Assembly (NCBI RefSeq): GCF_000741535.1
Contig: NZ_JGYQ01000018.1
Coordinates: 59,934 to 123,933, forward strand
Direction of reading: 5' to 3'
Source: Bifidobacterium boum
GTDB lineage: Bacteria > Actinomycetota > Actinomycetes > Actinomycetales > Bifidobacteriaceae
DNA: 64,000 bases
A program made the translations under genes and the position numbers. A model generated the notes under the pieces. That model saw only the letters and a program-made list of their open reading frames with translations. It was not told the DNA's origin and did not search any database. Below are positions 39,789 through 52,618 of this stretch, in pieces; positions within the stretch are counted from its first letter, which is position 1; each line of letters opens with the position of its first letter.

Positions 39789-40580
39789 ATGGCAGACAAG
39801 GATGAAAAGAGCAACGGCGGCAATCGCCGGAACATGGTCAAACAGATTATCGCCCTGTTCAAGTTCACCTATAAAGAGGACAGGATGCTGCCCTGGCTGG
39901 TTGCCGGAGCGTTCCTTGCGCCGATTGTCGTCGCGATTGTGTTGGGCATCGTGTTCCACTGGTCGGTCATCGCTTGGATTCTGCTCATGATCACCGCGGT
40001 CATGCTGGGCGCGCTGTTCTTCACCATGGTGCTCACCAACCGCGCCGATCGTGTCGGCTATGCGAAGCTTGAAGGCCAGCCGGGCGCCGCCATCGGCGTG
40101 CTGGGTAATATCAGTCGCGCCGGTTACACCTTCCCGCAGGAGCCGGTGTGGGTCGATCCGAAAACCAAGGATATGATCTGGCGCGGAACCAGCAATTCCG
40201 GTATTTATCTGCTCGGTGAGGGCGACGAACAGCGCATCAACCGCGCCATGGACCGCGAGGAACGCAAAATCAAAGGCGTCACCGCAGGTTCATCCATTCC
40301 GGTCTACCGCATCTGCGTGGGCACCGGTGAACATCAGGTGCGTCTGAAAGACGTGCGTCGCGCCGTGCTCAAGTGCAAAAGCTACGAACCGACCCATCAC
40401 AAGCTGTGGATTGCGAAGAAACTCCACCCACGCTCCCGTTTCTACCTGACCAAGACCGAGCTCAACACGCTCAACGAGCGTCTGCGCACCCTGCAACTCA
40501 AGCAAGGTTACGGCGTGCCCAAGGGCATCGATCCGACGCGCGCCCAGCATATCAGCCGTCGTGCGTTGCGCGGTCGCTGA
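39789..40580 (+). CDS. DUF4191 membrane protein
   Basis: 263 residues. The N-terminal region is KQIIALFKFTYKED, followed by two membrane helices (about 35-80), then a soluble part containing GVLGNISRAGYTFPQEPVW and a basic C-terminus. Matches the actinobacterial DUF4191 family, which is commonly found beside glnA, as here. Function unknown. Confidence 0.88.
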   Translation: MADKDEKSNGGNRRNMVKQIIALFKFTYKEDRMLPWLVAGAFLAPIVVAIVLGIVFHWSVIAWILLMITAVMLGALFFTMVLTNRADRVGYAKLEGQPGAAIGVLGNISRAGYTFPQEPVWVDPKTKDMIWRGTSNSGIYLLGEGDEQRINRAMDREERKIKGVTAGSSIPVYRICVGTGEHQVRLKDVRRAVLKCKSYEPTHHKLWIAKKLHPRSRFYLTKTELNTLNERLRTLQLKQGYGVPKGIDPTRAQHISRRALRGR

Positions 40581-40597
40581 TCGCCGCTCGCAATACT

Positions 40598-40637
40598 GCC
40601 AATGCCCGGTTGGACTGCCGTCCGGCCGGGCATTGGC
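40598..40637 (+). terminator. Terminator after DUF4191 gene
   Basis: Perfect 12-bp inverted repeat gccaatgcccgg / ccgggcattggc with a 16-base loop, 18 bases after the stop. Confidence 0.7.
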
Positions 40638-40788
40638 GTAGGTGACGGGTGGTTCCATCACCATGCAAGCAATGTGAAACGAGCAGCGCAGCCGATGCTC
40701 AGTCATCACCACAACCAGCCGTGAAATACGCCGGCAACAACCCGTATGTCCATGTTTCGAACGGCAAATCAATGAAATTCGACCGGAT

Positions 40789-40897
40789 GTTAACAACAAA
40801 AACCGCGAGTTTCCAACGTTTTCACCCAAATGTTACCGAAGTACGAAACATGTTCGTAACGCAAACGGCGAGTGGGCGAAACCGACGAACCTAGACT
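40789..40897 (+). promoter_or_regulatory. glnA control region with GlnR-like half-sites and a direct repeat
   Basis: GTTAC (40832), GAAAC (40845) and GTAAC (40856) occur in a row, with GAAAC-6-GTAAC at the spacing used by actinobacterial GlnR sites. A direct repeat links GTTAACAACAAAAACCGCGAGT (from 40789) with GTAACGCAAACGGCGAGT (from 40856). TAGACT (40892-40897) is a possible -10. Regulator identity is inference. Confidence 0.45.
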
Positions 40898-40932
40898 TGA
40901 AGCCTGTAAGTTCACATGAAAGGAGCGGTCCC

Positions 40933-42369
40933 TTGACTGCACTCGAAACCAAAGCAGACGTCGAGGCCCTGATTAACCAAGAGGGCGTTGAGTACGTCTC
41001 CGTTCGCTTCACCGATCTCATCGGTATTCAGCAGCACTTCACGGTTCCCGCCAGCGAGTTCCTCAAGGATGCATTCACCGACGGCATGCCGTTCGATGGT
41101 TCCTCTGTCCAGGGCTTCCAGGCGATCAACGAGTCCGATATGAAGCTGGTGCCGGATGTCTCCACCGCATTCATCGACCCGTTCCGCAAGCACAAAACGC
41201 TCGACGTGGCCTTCTCCATCGTCGACCCGATCACCGATGAGCCGTACTCCCGCGATCCGCGCCAGGTCGCAGGCAAGGCTGAAGCTTACCTGAAGTCCAC
41301 CGGCATCGCCGATACCGCGTCCTTCGCGCCTGAAGCCGAGTTCTTCATCTTCGACAAGGTGCGTTACGAGAACAGCATGCGCCGCTCCTTCTACGAGGTC
41401 GACTCCATCGAGGCTCCGTGGAACTCCGGCGTTGACACCGAAGATGACGGCACCCCGAACATCGGTTTCAAGAACCGCGTCAAGCGCGGCTACTTCCCTG
41501 TCCCGCCGAACGACCACTACCAGGATCTGCGCGACGACATGGTTGCCAACCTGCAGAAGGTCGGCCTGATTCTCGAGCGTTCGCACCATGAGGTCGCGGG
41601 CGCCGGCCAGCAGGAGATCAACTACCGCTTCAACACCCTGCAGCACGCGGGCGACGACCTGATGAAGTACAAGTACGTCGTTCACGAGACCGCAGCCCTC
41701 GCCGGCAAGGCCGTGACCTTCATGCCGAAGCCGATCGCAGGTGACAACGGCACCGGCATGCACTGCCATCAGTCCCTGTGGAAGGACGGCAAGCCGCTGT
41801 TCTACGACGAGAAGGGCTACGGCGGGCTTTCCGATATCGCTCGTTGGTACGTTGGCGGCCTGATCAAGCACGCTTCCTCCGTGCTCGCCTTCACCAACCC
41901 GTCGCTGAACTCCTACCACCGTCTGGTTCCGGGCTTCGAGGCTCCGGTCAACCTGGTGTACTCCGCCCGTAACCGCTCCGCCGCCATCCGTATTCCGCTG
42001 GCTGGCACGAGCCCGGCTGCCAAGCGTATCGAGTTCCGCGCTCCGGATCCGTCCTCCAACCCGTTCCTCGCCTTCTCCGCACAGCTGATGGCAGGCCTCG
42101 ACGGTATCCTCAACCACATCGAGCCGCCGGCTCCGGTTGACAAGGATCTCTACGAGCTGCCGCCGGAAGAGCATGAGGGCATCAAGCAGGTGCCGGGCTC
42201 CCTTGGCGAAGCGCTCGACGCTCTCGAGGAAGATCACGACTTCCTGACCGCCGGCGACGTGTTCACCGACGATCTGCTGGAGACTTGGGTTGACCTCAAG
42301 CGCGGCGAAATCGACCAGGCTCGCCTGCAGCCGACGCCGCTCGAGTACGAGCTGTACTTCAACATCTGA
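40933..42369 (+). CDS. glnA: Glutamine synthetase type I
   Basis: Assimilates ammonia into glutamine. 478 residues from a TTG start at 40933 with a strong AAAGGAGCGG site. An ATG-initiated frame at 40897 would add 12 residues that include the ribosome site. Motifs: [11 protein letters not shown] near 50, the metal site APEAEFF, the ATP loop [19 protein letters not shown] loop residues [20 protein letters not shown], and near the end NLPPEE-like [10 protein letters not shown]. The adenylylated Tyr region is LYELPPEE. Confidence 0.97.
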   Translation: MTALETKADVEALINQEGVEYVSVRFTDLIGIQQHFTVPASEFLKDAFTDGMPFDGSSVQGFQAINESDMKLVPDVSTAFIDPFRKHKTLDVAFSIVDPITDEPYSRDPRQVAGKAEAYLKSTGIADTASFAPEAEFFIFDKVRYENSMRRSFYEVDSIEAPWNSGVDTEDDGTPNIGFKNRVKRGYFPVPPNDHYQDLRDDMVANLQKVGLILERSHHEVAGAGQQEINYRFNTLQHAGDDLMKYKYVVHETAALAGKAVTFMPKPIAGDNGTGMHCHQSLWKDGKPLFYDEKGYGGLSDIARWYVGGLIKHASSVLAFTNPSLNSYHRLVPGFEAPVNLVYSARNRSAAIRIPLAGTSPAAKRIEFRAPDPSSNPFLAFSAQLMAGLDGILNHIEPPAPVDKDLYELPPEEHEGIKQVPGSLGEALDALEEDHDFLTAGDVFTDDLLETWVDLKRGEIDQARLQPTPLEYELYFNI

Positions 42370-42392
42370 TTCTCGCTGATCAGTAACCGGAA

Positions 42393-42428
42393 AACGGGAA
42401 GCAAGTTTGCGCTTGCTTCCCGTTTTTC
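42393..42428 (+). terminator. Rho-independent terminator after glnA
   Basis: Perfect 13-bp stem aacgggaagcaag / cttgcttcccgtt with a 6-base loop, ending in TTTTTCG. The best intrinsic terminator in the window. Confidence 0.9.
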
Positions 42429-42580
42429 GTATGCGTGCGACGTTCGTGATCTACGTGCGACCGTATGAAATCGTTATCATTGTGGACTATCGCCCACGAA
42501 CGATAGCCGCAATACGCTCGTAGCCACTGGCGTGGCGGACAGAAGCGCGCTACGGTGTTCAAGGACAATCAGGAGGAACC

Positions 42581-43768
42581 ATGGCACACACCCCGACTTC
42601 CCGGCAGGCGACGGACAAGCATGACGGCGCGACGACAGCAATCGCCGACAATCAGCCGAATGCCGTTGAACTTGCGATGTTTCACCGATTAAGCAAGATC
42701 ATCGACCCGGAATTGGGACGTTCCATCACCGATCTGGGGATGATCACCGCCATCCAAGCGACGCCGCGGGATGCACACCCATCCACGTTCGACGTCACTG
42801 TGCATGTGGAACTGACCGTCGCCGGATGCCCGTTGTCGAAAACCATCACGAGCCAAATCAACAGCGCCGTGGAATCCTACCCGGAGGCGACGCTCATCCC
42901 CCATATCGAAGTGAGCGCGATGAGCCAGGACAAGCTCGCGGATCTCGTCGCCCAGCTCAAGGCCGAACGCCGGCAGAACCCGTTCACCAAGCCTGGCGTG
43001 CACACGCGGATCTTCGCAATTGCTTCCGGCAAGGGCGGAGTCGGCAAATCCTCGGTCACCGCGAATCTCGCCGCCACATTCGCAGCGCTCGGCTACGATA
43101 CCGCGGCCATCGACGCGGACATCTATGGGTTCTCGCTTCCGCGGCTGTTCGGCGTGCACACGCAGCCTACCAATCTGAACGGCATGCTCATGCCGGTGGT
43201 CTCGTGGGGCGTCAAACTCATGTCCATCGGCATGTTCGCCGGTTCCGAGCGCGCGATCTTGTGGCGCGGGCCACGCTTGCAACGCTCGCTGGAACAATTC
43301 CTGTCGGATGTGTGGTGGGGAAGCCCGGACGTGCTGCTGCTTGATATGGCTCCCGGCACCGGGGATATGGCGATTTCGGTCGCGCAGACCTTGCCGAACG
43401 CGGAACTCGTGGTGGTGACCACGCCGCAGCCGAGCGCTTCGGAAATCGCGGTACGTTCCGGTCTGGTCGCCTTGCAAGTGCCGATGAAGGTGCGCGGCGT
43501 CGTCGAGAATATGAGCTATTTCGAACACAAAGACGAACGGCTGGAAATCTTCGGGCACGGCGGTGGGAAGCGTGTCAGCGAGCAGCTCACCCATGCGCTC
43601 GGCTATGATGTGCCGCTGCTCGCCCAGTTGCCGCTCGAACCGGAAATCCGTGAAATCGACGATTCCGGGCGTCCTGCGGTACTTGACCCGTCCGGCAAAC
43701 TCGCCGACACCCCACTCGCCGCTCAATTCACTACCCTCGCCCAATCCCTCATATCCAGCGCGCAGTGA
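42581..43768 (+). CDS. mrp: Mrp/ApbC family iron-sulfur carrier ATPase
   Basis: 395 residues. An N-terminal DUF59/MIP18-like domain (about 30-115) contains VAGCPLSKTI. A ParA-like P-loop ATPase follows, with the deviant Walker A SGKGGVGKSSV at about 150, DADIYGFS and LLDMAPGTGD. The C-terminal CxxC that carries the cluster in many Mrp proteins is absent (ENMSYFEHKDERLEIFG), as in mycobacterial Mrp. RBS AGGAGGAACC. Confidence 0.9.
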   Translation: MAHTPTSRQATDKHDGATTAIADNQPNAVELAMFHRLSKIIDPELGRSITDLGMITAIQATPRDAHPSTFDVTVHVELTVAGCPLSKTITSQINSAVESYPEATLIPHIEVSAMSQDKLADLVAQLKAERRQNPFTKPGVHTRIFAIASGKGGVGKSSVTANLAATFAALGYDTAAIDADIYGFSLPRLFGVHTQPTNLNGMLMPVVSWGVKLMSIGMFAGSERAILWRGPRLQRSLEQFLSDVWWGSPDVLLLDMAPGTGDMAISVAQTLPNAELVVVTTPQPSASEIAVRSGLVALQVPMKVRGVVENMSYFEHKDERLEIFGHGGGKRVSEQLTHALGYDVPLLAQLPLEPEIREIDDSGRPAVLDPSGKLADTPLAAQFTTLAQSLISSAQ

Positions 43769-43818
43769 GCAGCCCCGCACACAGCGTCACCACCATCGGT
43801 AGAAGGTCATTGTGCTGC

Positions 43819-43856
43819 TTCTGCCGACGCTCAGCACCGTCTAAGCGTCGGCAGAA
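43819..43856. terminator. Bidirectional terminator between mrp and ligA
   Basis: Perfect 13-bp inverted repeat ttctgccgacgct / agcgtcggcagaa with a 12-base loop, between the convergent ends of mrp and ligA. Confidence 0.75.
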
Positions 43857-43869
43857 GGTTGGAGTGAGG

Positions 43870-46674
<2,805 letters not shown>

Positions 46675-46828
46675 TCATCGGTTCAAGACAGGATGTCGAA
46701 CACCTCTGTCGTTCGTTCTATCGTTCTTCGATGATAGTCGACGCCCGTCACCGGCTTGCCATACCCGTCCTGCCACGCGATCATGCTATGACAAGCACGG
46801 CACAGTCTTCTAAGCGGCAGGAAGCCGT

Positions 46829-49800
46829 TCAAGCGCTCAATGACCGCAGGAACTGTGCCTGAACCATGTCGATATTGTCGCCCATACCATCGTTCAAACG
46901 TGCCGCCGCGATTGACAGTGTGCGTGCGGGAACGAACATGCCTTGGTCAACACACAAGCGTGCCGCCTCCCGCACAATCGCAGCGACTTCAGTGTGCGGC
47001 CAAACCGGCAGGTCATGTTCCGCGAGCACAGCTGCCGCTTGGGCGACGTCATGCGGGACGGGAATGCACTGCGAGCGAGCGCGCTCAGTGAGTTCCTCAA
47101 GTTCCGCCGGAAGCGTGGCGATCTGGCCGGGCGCGATATGCGCTGCCATGAGATACGCTGCAGTGGCGGTGTCGAAACGGTCACGCATCCATTCGGCGTA
47201 CGCGAAACGGTAATATGCGAAAGCGGCATCATCGCGGTCAAGTGCCACGCGCAACGCGTTGAGACATGCCGCCCGGGCCGAATCCCAATCCTCATCGCGG
47301 GCAAGCTGCACCGCCAGTTTCATATGCGACAGCGGATAGGCCGGCGCATATGAGACCATCGCGTTGAGATGCGGCAACGCAGCCTTAACGCCTTTGATTT
47401 GTGAGAGAATATCCGCCAATTCCACGTGCGCGTAGAACAGATTGTCGGGGATGAGTACCGTCCGCTCCCCTGTTGTGGCGAACAGCCGATTGTAGACGAC
47501 GCGTTCCGCATACGAGTTGAAATACCGCGGTACGCCGTTGCTTTGCGCATATAGGGTATCGAGTTTCGCCACAGCGGATTCTTGCAGTTCCACCGCTTGT
47601 TCGGCTTGGCCGGAGAAGAACAGGTCGCGCGCCTTGCTGCGTTCATCATCCAACTGTTTGGCCAGCGTGAAATCGAAGTCCGGAGTGTCGTTGCCATCGA
47701 TCAGCGCGGCGGTGACTTGCGGGGCAAGTTCCGACAGTTCCGGATCGCCTACACGTTCGACAATACGCATCGCCTGTTGGGCTTTGGCCACGGACGGCAT
47801 GATCTCGTCAGCAGCCAGACGGTGGAAGTCGGTGACCGCCCGTTGCAACAGGTCGACACGTTGGATGGACAGTCCGGTGGCATCGCCACAGCCCAAGATG
47901 CGGCTTGCCGATGGGTCGAACCGGGTTTCTGAGAACTCCGGCTCCTGTTGTGCGGCGAGAGGACTGTATTTCGCGTCACGCAAATCGAAATCGACGTTGA
48001 CCGGATGCATTGCACCATGCGCATCAACGTCCATAACCGCATCGAACATACGGTAGGTGGCGATCGGGTCGTTGAGCCCGTGCTCCTGGACGCGTTGGAG
48101 GAACGCATCACGGTGGAACGTGACGGCCACCATATGACGGACAGTCGGGTTGCTGCGCAGTACGCTCAACGGGTCATTGTGGTTACGATCGCTTCCGTTC
48201 ACATCAGGCGTACCGCCGATGGTGAAGACTTCTTGCTCTTGCGGCTGTCCGGCATGGTCTTGGGGTACGCTGAAGGCGGTTTCATCGATATCCGCCCCGG
48301 ACATCAGCGTTTCAAATTCTTGATCGACATCAGCAGCCGATGTCTCTTCATAGCGTTCAGTCTGGTCATCTTGGGATTGTTCCCCGCTCGTAGCCGGCAT
48401 GGAAGCCTCCTGCGAAGGGTGGGATGGCCCGGATACCGGTTTGCCGCCACGGGTTTCCCCGCCATCGTACGGTGATTCACCGCGCATGGTGGATGCCAGC
48501 GAAGGGTCGCCGTGGATATCGCCGTCTTTCGGCGCGGATTTGCTTCCCATCACCGTGCCGGTATCTTGCGAGCGCATCCGTTCGAACGCTTTCAAAGCGT
48601 CGCTCATCAGTTTGGTGATGGCGGAATCCTGTTCTGCGACGGCTTCCTCCAGTCCGATGGAATCGATGTACACGGTGACTTGTTGGACTCGTGGGTCTGC
48701 ACAGAACGCGATGGTGGCCATCATCAGGCCAACACGCAGATTGTATGCCGCGCTTATCGCCGCCCGGTCAGGTTCTTCGAGTTTGATCCAATCGTGTGTG
48801 GTCCCGCTGTATTTGCTTTTCGGCATCATGGCGGCACCGGCGGTGGTGAATGCCAGCGCCACGTTGCCGTCCGCAAGATTCGTGCGGAATTCAACGTCAA
48901 AACGGTATGGCAGTCTCATACTGCGCAAGAGCAGCGCAAGGGTCTGCCGGTATACCCATTCGGAGCCGGAACCATTCGTGACGGCCGACGCCGCTGTGGG
49001 GTCGGGGAAGTCGTGGGCGGTTTGTTGCGCCGCCTGCCGCGCGATGCGCATGATGTTGCGTAACGGGGCGACACCGTCATCATGCAGCGGGTCGAGCATG
49101 GTCCGGTCGTCGGCACGTAGCGCGATCAGGGCCGGATCGTCAAGAAGCGCCATGTCAATCTGGGCTGCTTGGGCTCGGGTAACGTTATCCTCAATGGGCT
49201 GCTGGCCAACCCGTGCGTTGCGTTCCAGTACGGCGCTTACGGCCGCGAACCGGTTGAGCCCGCCTTCGATGATCAGCGACGCCAACGCGGGCGAGAATTC
49301 CAGCGAGGCATCCCAAGAGAAGAAGTAGCTGCCGGAATAACTGGACGTGTACAGGTGCAACGGTTCGGCGCCGTGTACCGCTTCAAGGCCGGCGACGGGT
49401 TGTAATGCCCCGGATTCGCGCATCACATCCGCGAAATAGTCCTCCAGCCCGGACACGCGCATGCCATGTGCCCGTGATTCCAAGGTGTCGCGTACGCTTC
49501 TGCGGATTGCTCCGATAGGCGCCTCGCGGTTGAGCCGGCGGAAGATGTTGCCTGACCCGAATCCCATGAGCAGTCCGTTGATTTGGGGAAGCAGGTATGC
49601 GGCGAAGAAAGCGATGGCGATGGCGTCACGGTATTCCAGGCCGCACCGCATCTGCTGAGGAAGGTCGGCACGCAACTGTTCGAGCGTGTACCGGTTGTTG
49701 CGTTTGATCCAAGACGCGAGCCACATCATGCGCCCGTCTTCTCCACGCCCGACGACACTGCCTTGGATGACGTCGACCGTGTGCGCGTCTTGGGTTTGGC

Positions 49801-50359
49801 CGAGCAGATCTTTCAGATGGGTTACGGCTGCGGCGGACACGGTAGGCGTGGCACCGAGTCGGGTGTCATCCGGTAACCGCGATTCACCGTCTTTGCCGAA
49901 CATGAATCGTACTTCAGCGCTTTGGATATCCATGTGCGGGTCTGTTCCGGCGAAAACACGACCCCGATCATCTGCGAGCGCGACTTGCGCGAAATGCGTG
50001 TCGTCAAGGAACACGCCGATGGAGAATGCACGGCCGTGGGTCTGCGGCAGTTGCACCCAGCCGAGGTCGACACCGTTGGGTGCGCCCGCGAGGCGGCTGT
50101 ATGTGTGGCGTTTGATGAGCGGGCTGAGGGTGATGGCATGACGTTTGAGTTCGTCGAGCATGGTGTCGGCTTGCGATGCCGTTCCTGGGCCGGAGGTCGT
50201 GTCGTGTTGTGGTTGCACGGGTCGGGTTGGGTCGGTTGCAGGCGAAGCCGGTGTCGTGCGACCGGTGACGGATTGGTGCAGCGATTCCTTGAGCTTGGCG
50301 AACATGGAGGTGTTGTGTCGGCGTCCATTGCCGTTGTGGTGCTTGGTGAATCGTGTCAT
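46829..50359 (-). CDS. Large hypothetical protein with C-terminal TPR-like repeats (1176 aa)
   Basis: Not recognised. No signal peptide or membrane helices. Residues 1-65 are polar and Thr/Pro-rich. About 65-330 forms a compact globular part, including YRDAIAIAFFAAYLLPQINGLLMGFGSG. About 330-620 is helical with segments such as AYNLRVGLMMATIAFCADPRVQQVTVY. About 640-740 is an acidic, Gly/Ser/Gln-rich linker. About 850-1176 is built of paired helices resembling TPRs (AALPHLNAMVSYAPAYPL, AFAYYRFAYAEWMRDRFDTATAAYL). It is transcribed away from the membrane-protein gene at 50420 and toward ligA. A scaffold role would fit but is not shown. Confidence 0.85.
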   Translation of the reverse strand: MTRFTKHHNGNGRRHNTSMFAKLKESLHQSVTGRTTPASPATDPTRPVQPQHDTTSGPGTASQADTMLDELKRHAITLSPLIKRHTYSRLAGAPNGVDLGWVQLPQTHGRAFSIGVFLDDTHFAQVALADDRGRVFAGTDPHMDIQSAEVRFMFGKDGESRLPDDTRLGATPTVSAAAVTHLKDLLGQTQDAHTVDVIQGSVVGRGEDGRMMWLASWIKRNNRYTLEQLRADLPQQMRCGLEYRDAIAIAFFAAYLLPQINGLLMGFGSGNIFRRLNREAPIGAIRRSVRDTLESRAHGMRVSGLEDYFADVMRESGALQPVAGLEAVHGAEPLHLYTSSYSGSYFFSWDASLEFSPALASLIIEGGLNRFAAVSAVLERNARVGQQPIEDNVTRAQAAQIDMALLDDPALIALRADDRTMLDPLHDDGVAPLRNIMRIARQAAQQTAHDFPDPTAASAVTNGSGSEWVYRQTLALLLRSMRLPYRFDVEFRTNLADGNVALAFTTAGAAMMPKSKYSGTTHDWIKLEEPDRAAISAAYNLRVGLMMATIAFCADPRVQQVTVYIDSIGLEEAVAEQDSAITKLMSDALKAFERMRSQDTGTVMGSKSAPKDGDIHGDPSLASTMRGESPYDGGETRGGKPVSGPSHPSQEASMPATSGEQSQDDQTERYEETSAADVDQEFETLMSGADIDETAFSVPQDHAGQPQEQEVFTIGGTPDVNGSDRNHNDPLSVLRSNPTVRHMVAVTFHRDAFLQRVQEHGLNDPIATYRMFDAVMDVDAHGAMHPVNVDFDLRDAKYSPLAAQQEPEFSETRFDPSASRILGCGDATGLSIQRVDLLQRAVTDFHRLAADEIMPSVAKAQQAMRIVERVGDPELSELAPQVTAALIDGNDTPDFDFTLAKQLDDERSKARDLFFSGQAEQAVELQESAVAKLDTLYAQSNGVPRYFNSYAERVVYNRLFATTGERTVLIPDNLFYAHVELADILSQIKGVKAALPHLNAMVSYAPAYPLSHMKLAVQLARDEDWDSARAACLNALRVALDRDDAAFAYYRFAYAEWMRDRFDTATAAYLMAAHIAPGQIATLPAELEELTERARSQCIPVPHDVAQAAAVLAEHDLPVWPHTEVAAIVREAARLCVDQGMFVPARTLSIAAARLNDGMGDNIDMVQAQFLRSLSA

Positions 50360-50419
50360 ACCGAGATTGTCCCAATCCGCGCAGACATGGTGGGACGGTC
50401 ATGCTCTTAGAATAATACC

Positions 50420-52618
50420 GTGGTATCTGTTCCTCAACGTTTCATGTCCGGCGGTAAACCCCGTGCCGCGTGGCGTTTTGCCGTCCTGTCCGTTCTGATG
50501 ATCGTGGTGTTGGAAGGCGTGGTGTTCAATCTGCCGTATTGGACCAGTATGGCGGCGAGTACGGATTCGCCTTCCACGCTCAACTCAATGGGTTCGGGCC
50601 TGGTGCGTCAGGCTTCCGGGGCGCTTGAGGTCACGGATCCGACGAAAGCGTATTTGCGTACTGCGGTTGATGGCACGTCATCGTATGTGCGTCTTGATCT
50701 TGCCGATATGATGGGTTCTTCTGTACGGACCGGTACGACGGTGCTTTCGACGGTGCGGGTTCGGCTTGACTCGGACGGTTTGGCGGGCCGTTCCACCTTG
50801 GTTGATACTGATGAGCCCAGATCCTTGTACTTGCATACTGATGCCAAGCGTACGGTCACGGTGTGGGTTCAGGAACCTGCCGGCACTCAAGTGCCATTCT
50901 TCGCGGTGCGGCCGAATGTACGGGTGCCGTTCTCGTGTGATTGGATCCGTGTCACGCTGATGGCGGTGGTCGCTTGCCTGATTGGCTGCTGGCGACCGGG
51001 GTCTCGATTATGGCAGGTGCGTGTCGACCCACATGCGCGCGGCCAACGTCTGGTCGCTGCCGGTATCATGACGGTCATTGGCGTATGCTCGTTTGCCGCC
51101 GCAGCGGTGTTGGCCGCGCAGGCAAGACCGCTGGTGTTCCATGCGCCAAGCGGATACACGTATGATTTCGACCAGTATGGCCATGCCACTGACGCGCTGT
51201 TGCATGGCCGTCTGTCATTGGATTTGCAGGTTCCCGAAGCGTTCGCCAACAGCGCCGACCCGTATGATCCGGCATTGCGTGAGCGCCTGTTGGATTCGGG
51301 GGTTTCGCCGATCTATTGGGATTACGCGTTCTATCAGGGACGCTGGTACTCGTATTTCGGCGTGATTCCAACCCTGTTGCTGTTTGTCCCGTATCAGGCG
51401 GCGTCCTCCTTGTGGACGCCTGGAGGGGCGATGCTGCCGTCGGCGAGCGCCGTGCTGGTGTGCATGTTCGGTTTTGTACTGTTCGCTTCGCTGCTCATGG
51501 TTCGTATCGTACGGCGTGTGGCTCCGCAGGTTTCCGTTGCCGCGATGAGCATGGCGTGGGTGACGCTGCTGTTGGGTTCGAACGCCGGGTATTTGTGGTT
51601 GCGTACGAATTTCTACTCTGTGCCGATCGCGGCGTCGTTGATGGTCACGATGCTGGGCTTATGGTTGTGGACGTGTGCCGTACGGTCGCAGGATCGTGCC
51701 GGATTATGGCGTATCGGGGATGCGCCCGGCTTGTCGATTCCGTATCTCGCTGCGGGGTCGGCGTGTATAGCGGCGAATATCGGGTGCCGCCCCCCGTTCG
51801 TATGGTCGGCGCTGCTGATTTTCCCGATGTTTTGGCCGCAAATCCGTGAATTGTGGCGCTTGTTGCTCTGTCATCATGCGCCTCGGGACGCATGGAAGGC
51901 TCCGACGGCGGTTATTGTCGCTGCCGGCATTGTCGCCCTGCCGGTGTTCATATTGAATGCGCTGCGTTTCGGTTCTCCGCTCAATTTCGGCAACGCGTAT
52001 CAAATCACGGTCAACAATATGACGTCCTATCATGAGCCGCTGGAGAATATCCCGCGCATCATCGGCTACTATTTGGCGCTGCCGGTACGCTTGCAGTCCA
52101 CGTTCCCCTTCGTGGCGGTCAATCCTACGCCGTTGCCGGCATGGGGGTACACCGAACCGATGGTTGCCGGACTGTTCGCCTTGTGCCCGATGACCTTGTT
52201 CGTGCTGCTGCTTGCGATGCTCCGTCATCGGATCGATGCCCGGACTGCGGATCTGCTGGGATGCATGGCTTGGCTTGGCGTGGCTGTCATGTGTTTCGAC
52301 GCGTGCAAGGCGGGTCTGGGATGGCGTTATATCTGCGATTTCGGTTGGTTGTTCACATTCGCCGCACTGCCCGGCTTGGTTTGGTTCGTCGGCGATATGC
52401 CTGGGGATGATGCGTCGCTCTCACCGTCAGGCCTGCGGATGCCACGACTGCAAGCCATGGCATGGTGGTTGCGTCGCACGGTGATGATGCTCATGATCAT
52501 CGCTTGCATCCTACTCTTGTTGGCGTCCTGCTTCACTGCGGGACGTGACGATACGTTGCAACGCACCGCTCCCGCTATGTTCGCCCGCATACAATCATGG
52601 TTCACGCTGGTAGGATGA
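50420..52618 (+). CDS. Multi-spanning membrane protein, GT-C-like glycosyltransferase candidate
   Basis: 732 residues. One N-terminal helix (about 18-40) is followed by an extracytoplasmic beta-rich domain of about 140 residues, then ten or so membrane helices to the C-terminus. After the third helix comes FDQYGHATDALLHGRLSLD, with a DPYDP loop and WDYAFYQGRWYSYFGVIP, resembling the first external loop of lipid-phosphate-sugar-dependent GT-C enzymes. Start is GTG at 50420 without a ribosome site but just after TAGAATAAT, so a leaderless transcript is possible; ATG at 50444 is the alternative. The stop overlaps the next gene (ATGA). Confidence 0.8.
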   Translation: MVSVPQRFMSGGKPRAAWRFAVLSVLMIVVLEGVVFNLPYWTSMAASTDSPSTLNSMGSGLVRQASGALEVTDPTKAYLRTAVDGTSSYVRLDLADMMGSSVRTGTTVLSTVRVRLDSDGLAGRSTLVDTDEPRSLYLHTDAKRTVTVWVQEPAGTQVPFFAVRPNVRVPFSCDWIRVTLMAVVACLIGCWRPGSRLWQVRVDPHARGQRLVAAGIMTVIGVCSFAAAAVLAAQARPLVFHAPSGYTYDFDQYGHATDALLHGRLSLDLQVPEAFANSADPYDPALRERLLDSGVSPIYWDYAFYQGRWYSYFGVIPTLLLFVPYQAASSLWTPGGAMLPSASAVLVCMFGFVLFASLLMVRIVRRVAPQVSVAAMSMAWVTLLLGSNAGYLWLRTNFYSVPIAASLMVTMLGLWLWTCAVRSQDRAGLWRIGDAPGLSIPYLAAGSACIAANIGCRPPFVWSALLIFPMFWPQIRELWRLLLCHHAPRDAWKAPTAVIVAAGIVALPVFILNALRFGSPLNFGNAYQITVNNMTSYHEPLENIPRIIGYYLALPVRLQSTFPFVAVNPTPLPAWGYTEPMVAGLFALCPMTLFVLLLAMLRHRIDARTADLLGCMAWLGVAVMCFDACKAGLGWRYICDFGWLFTFAALPGLVWFVGDMPGDDASLSPSGLRMPRLQAMAWWLRRTVMMLMIIACILLLLASCFTAGRDDTLQRTAPAMFARIQSWFTLVG

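Noticed and set aside
38081..39868. Long minus-strand open frame of about 595 codons
   Set aside because: Antisense to lpd, which has full catalytic motifs.
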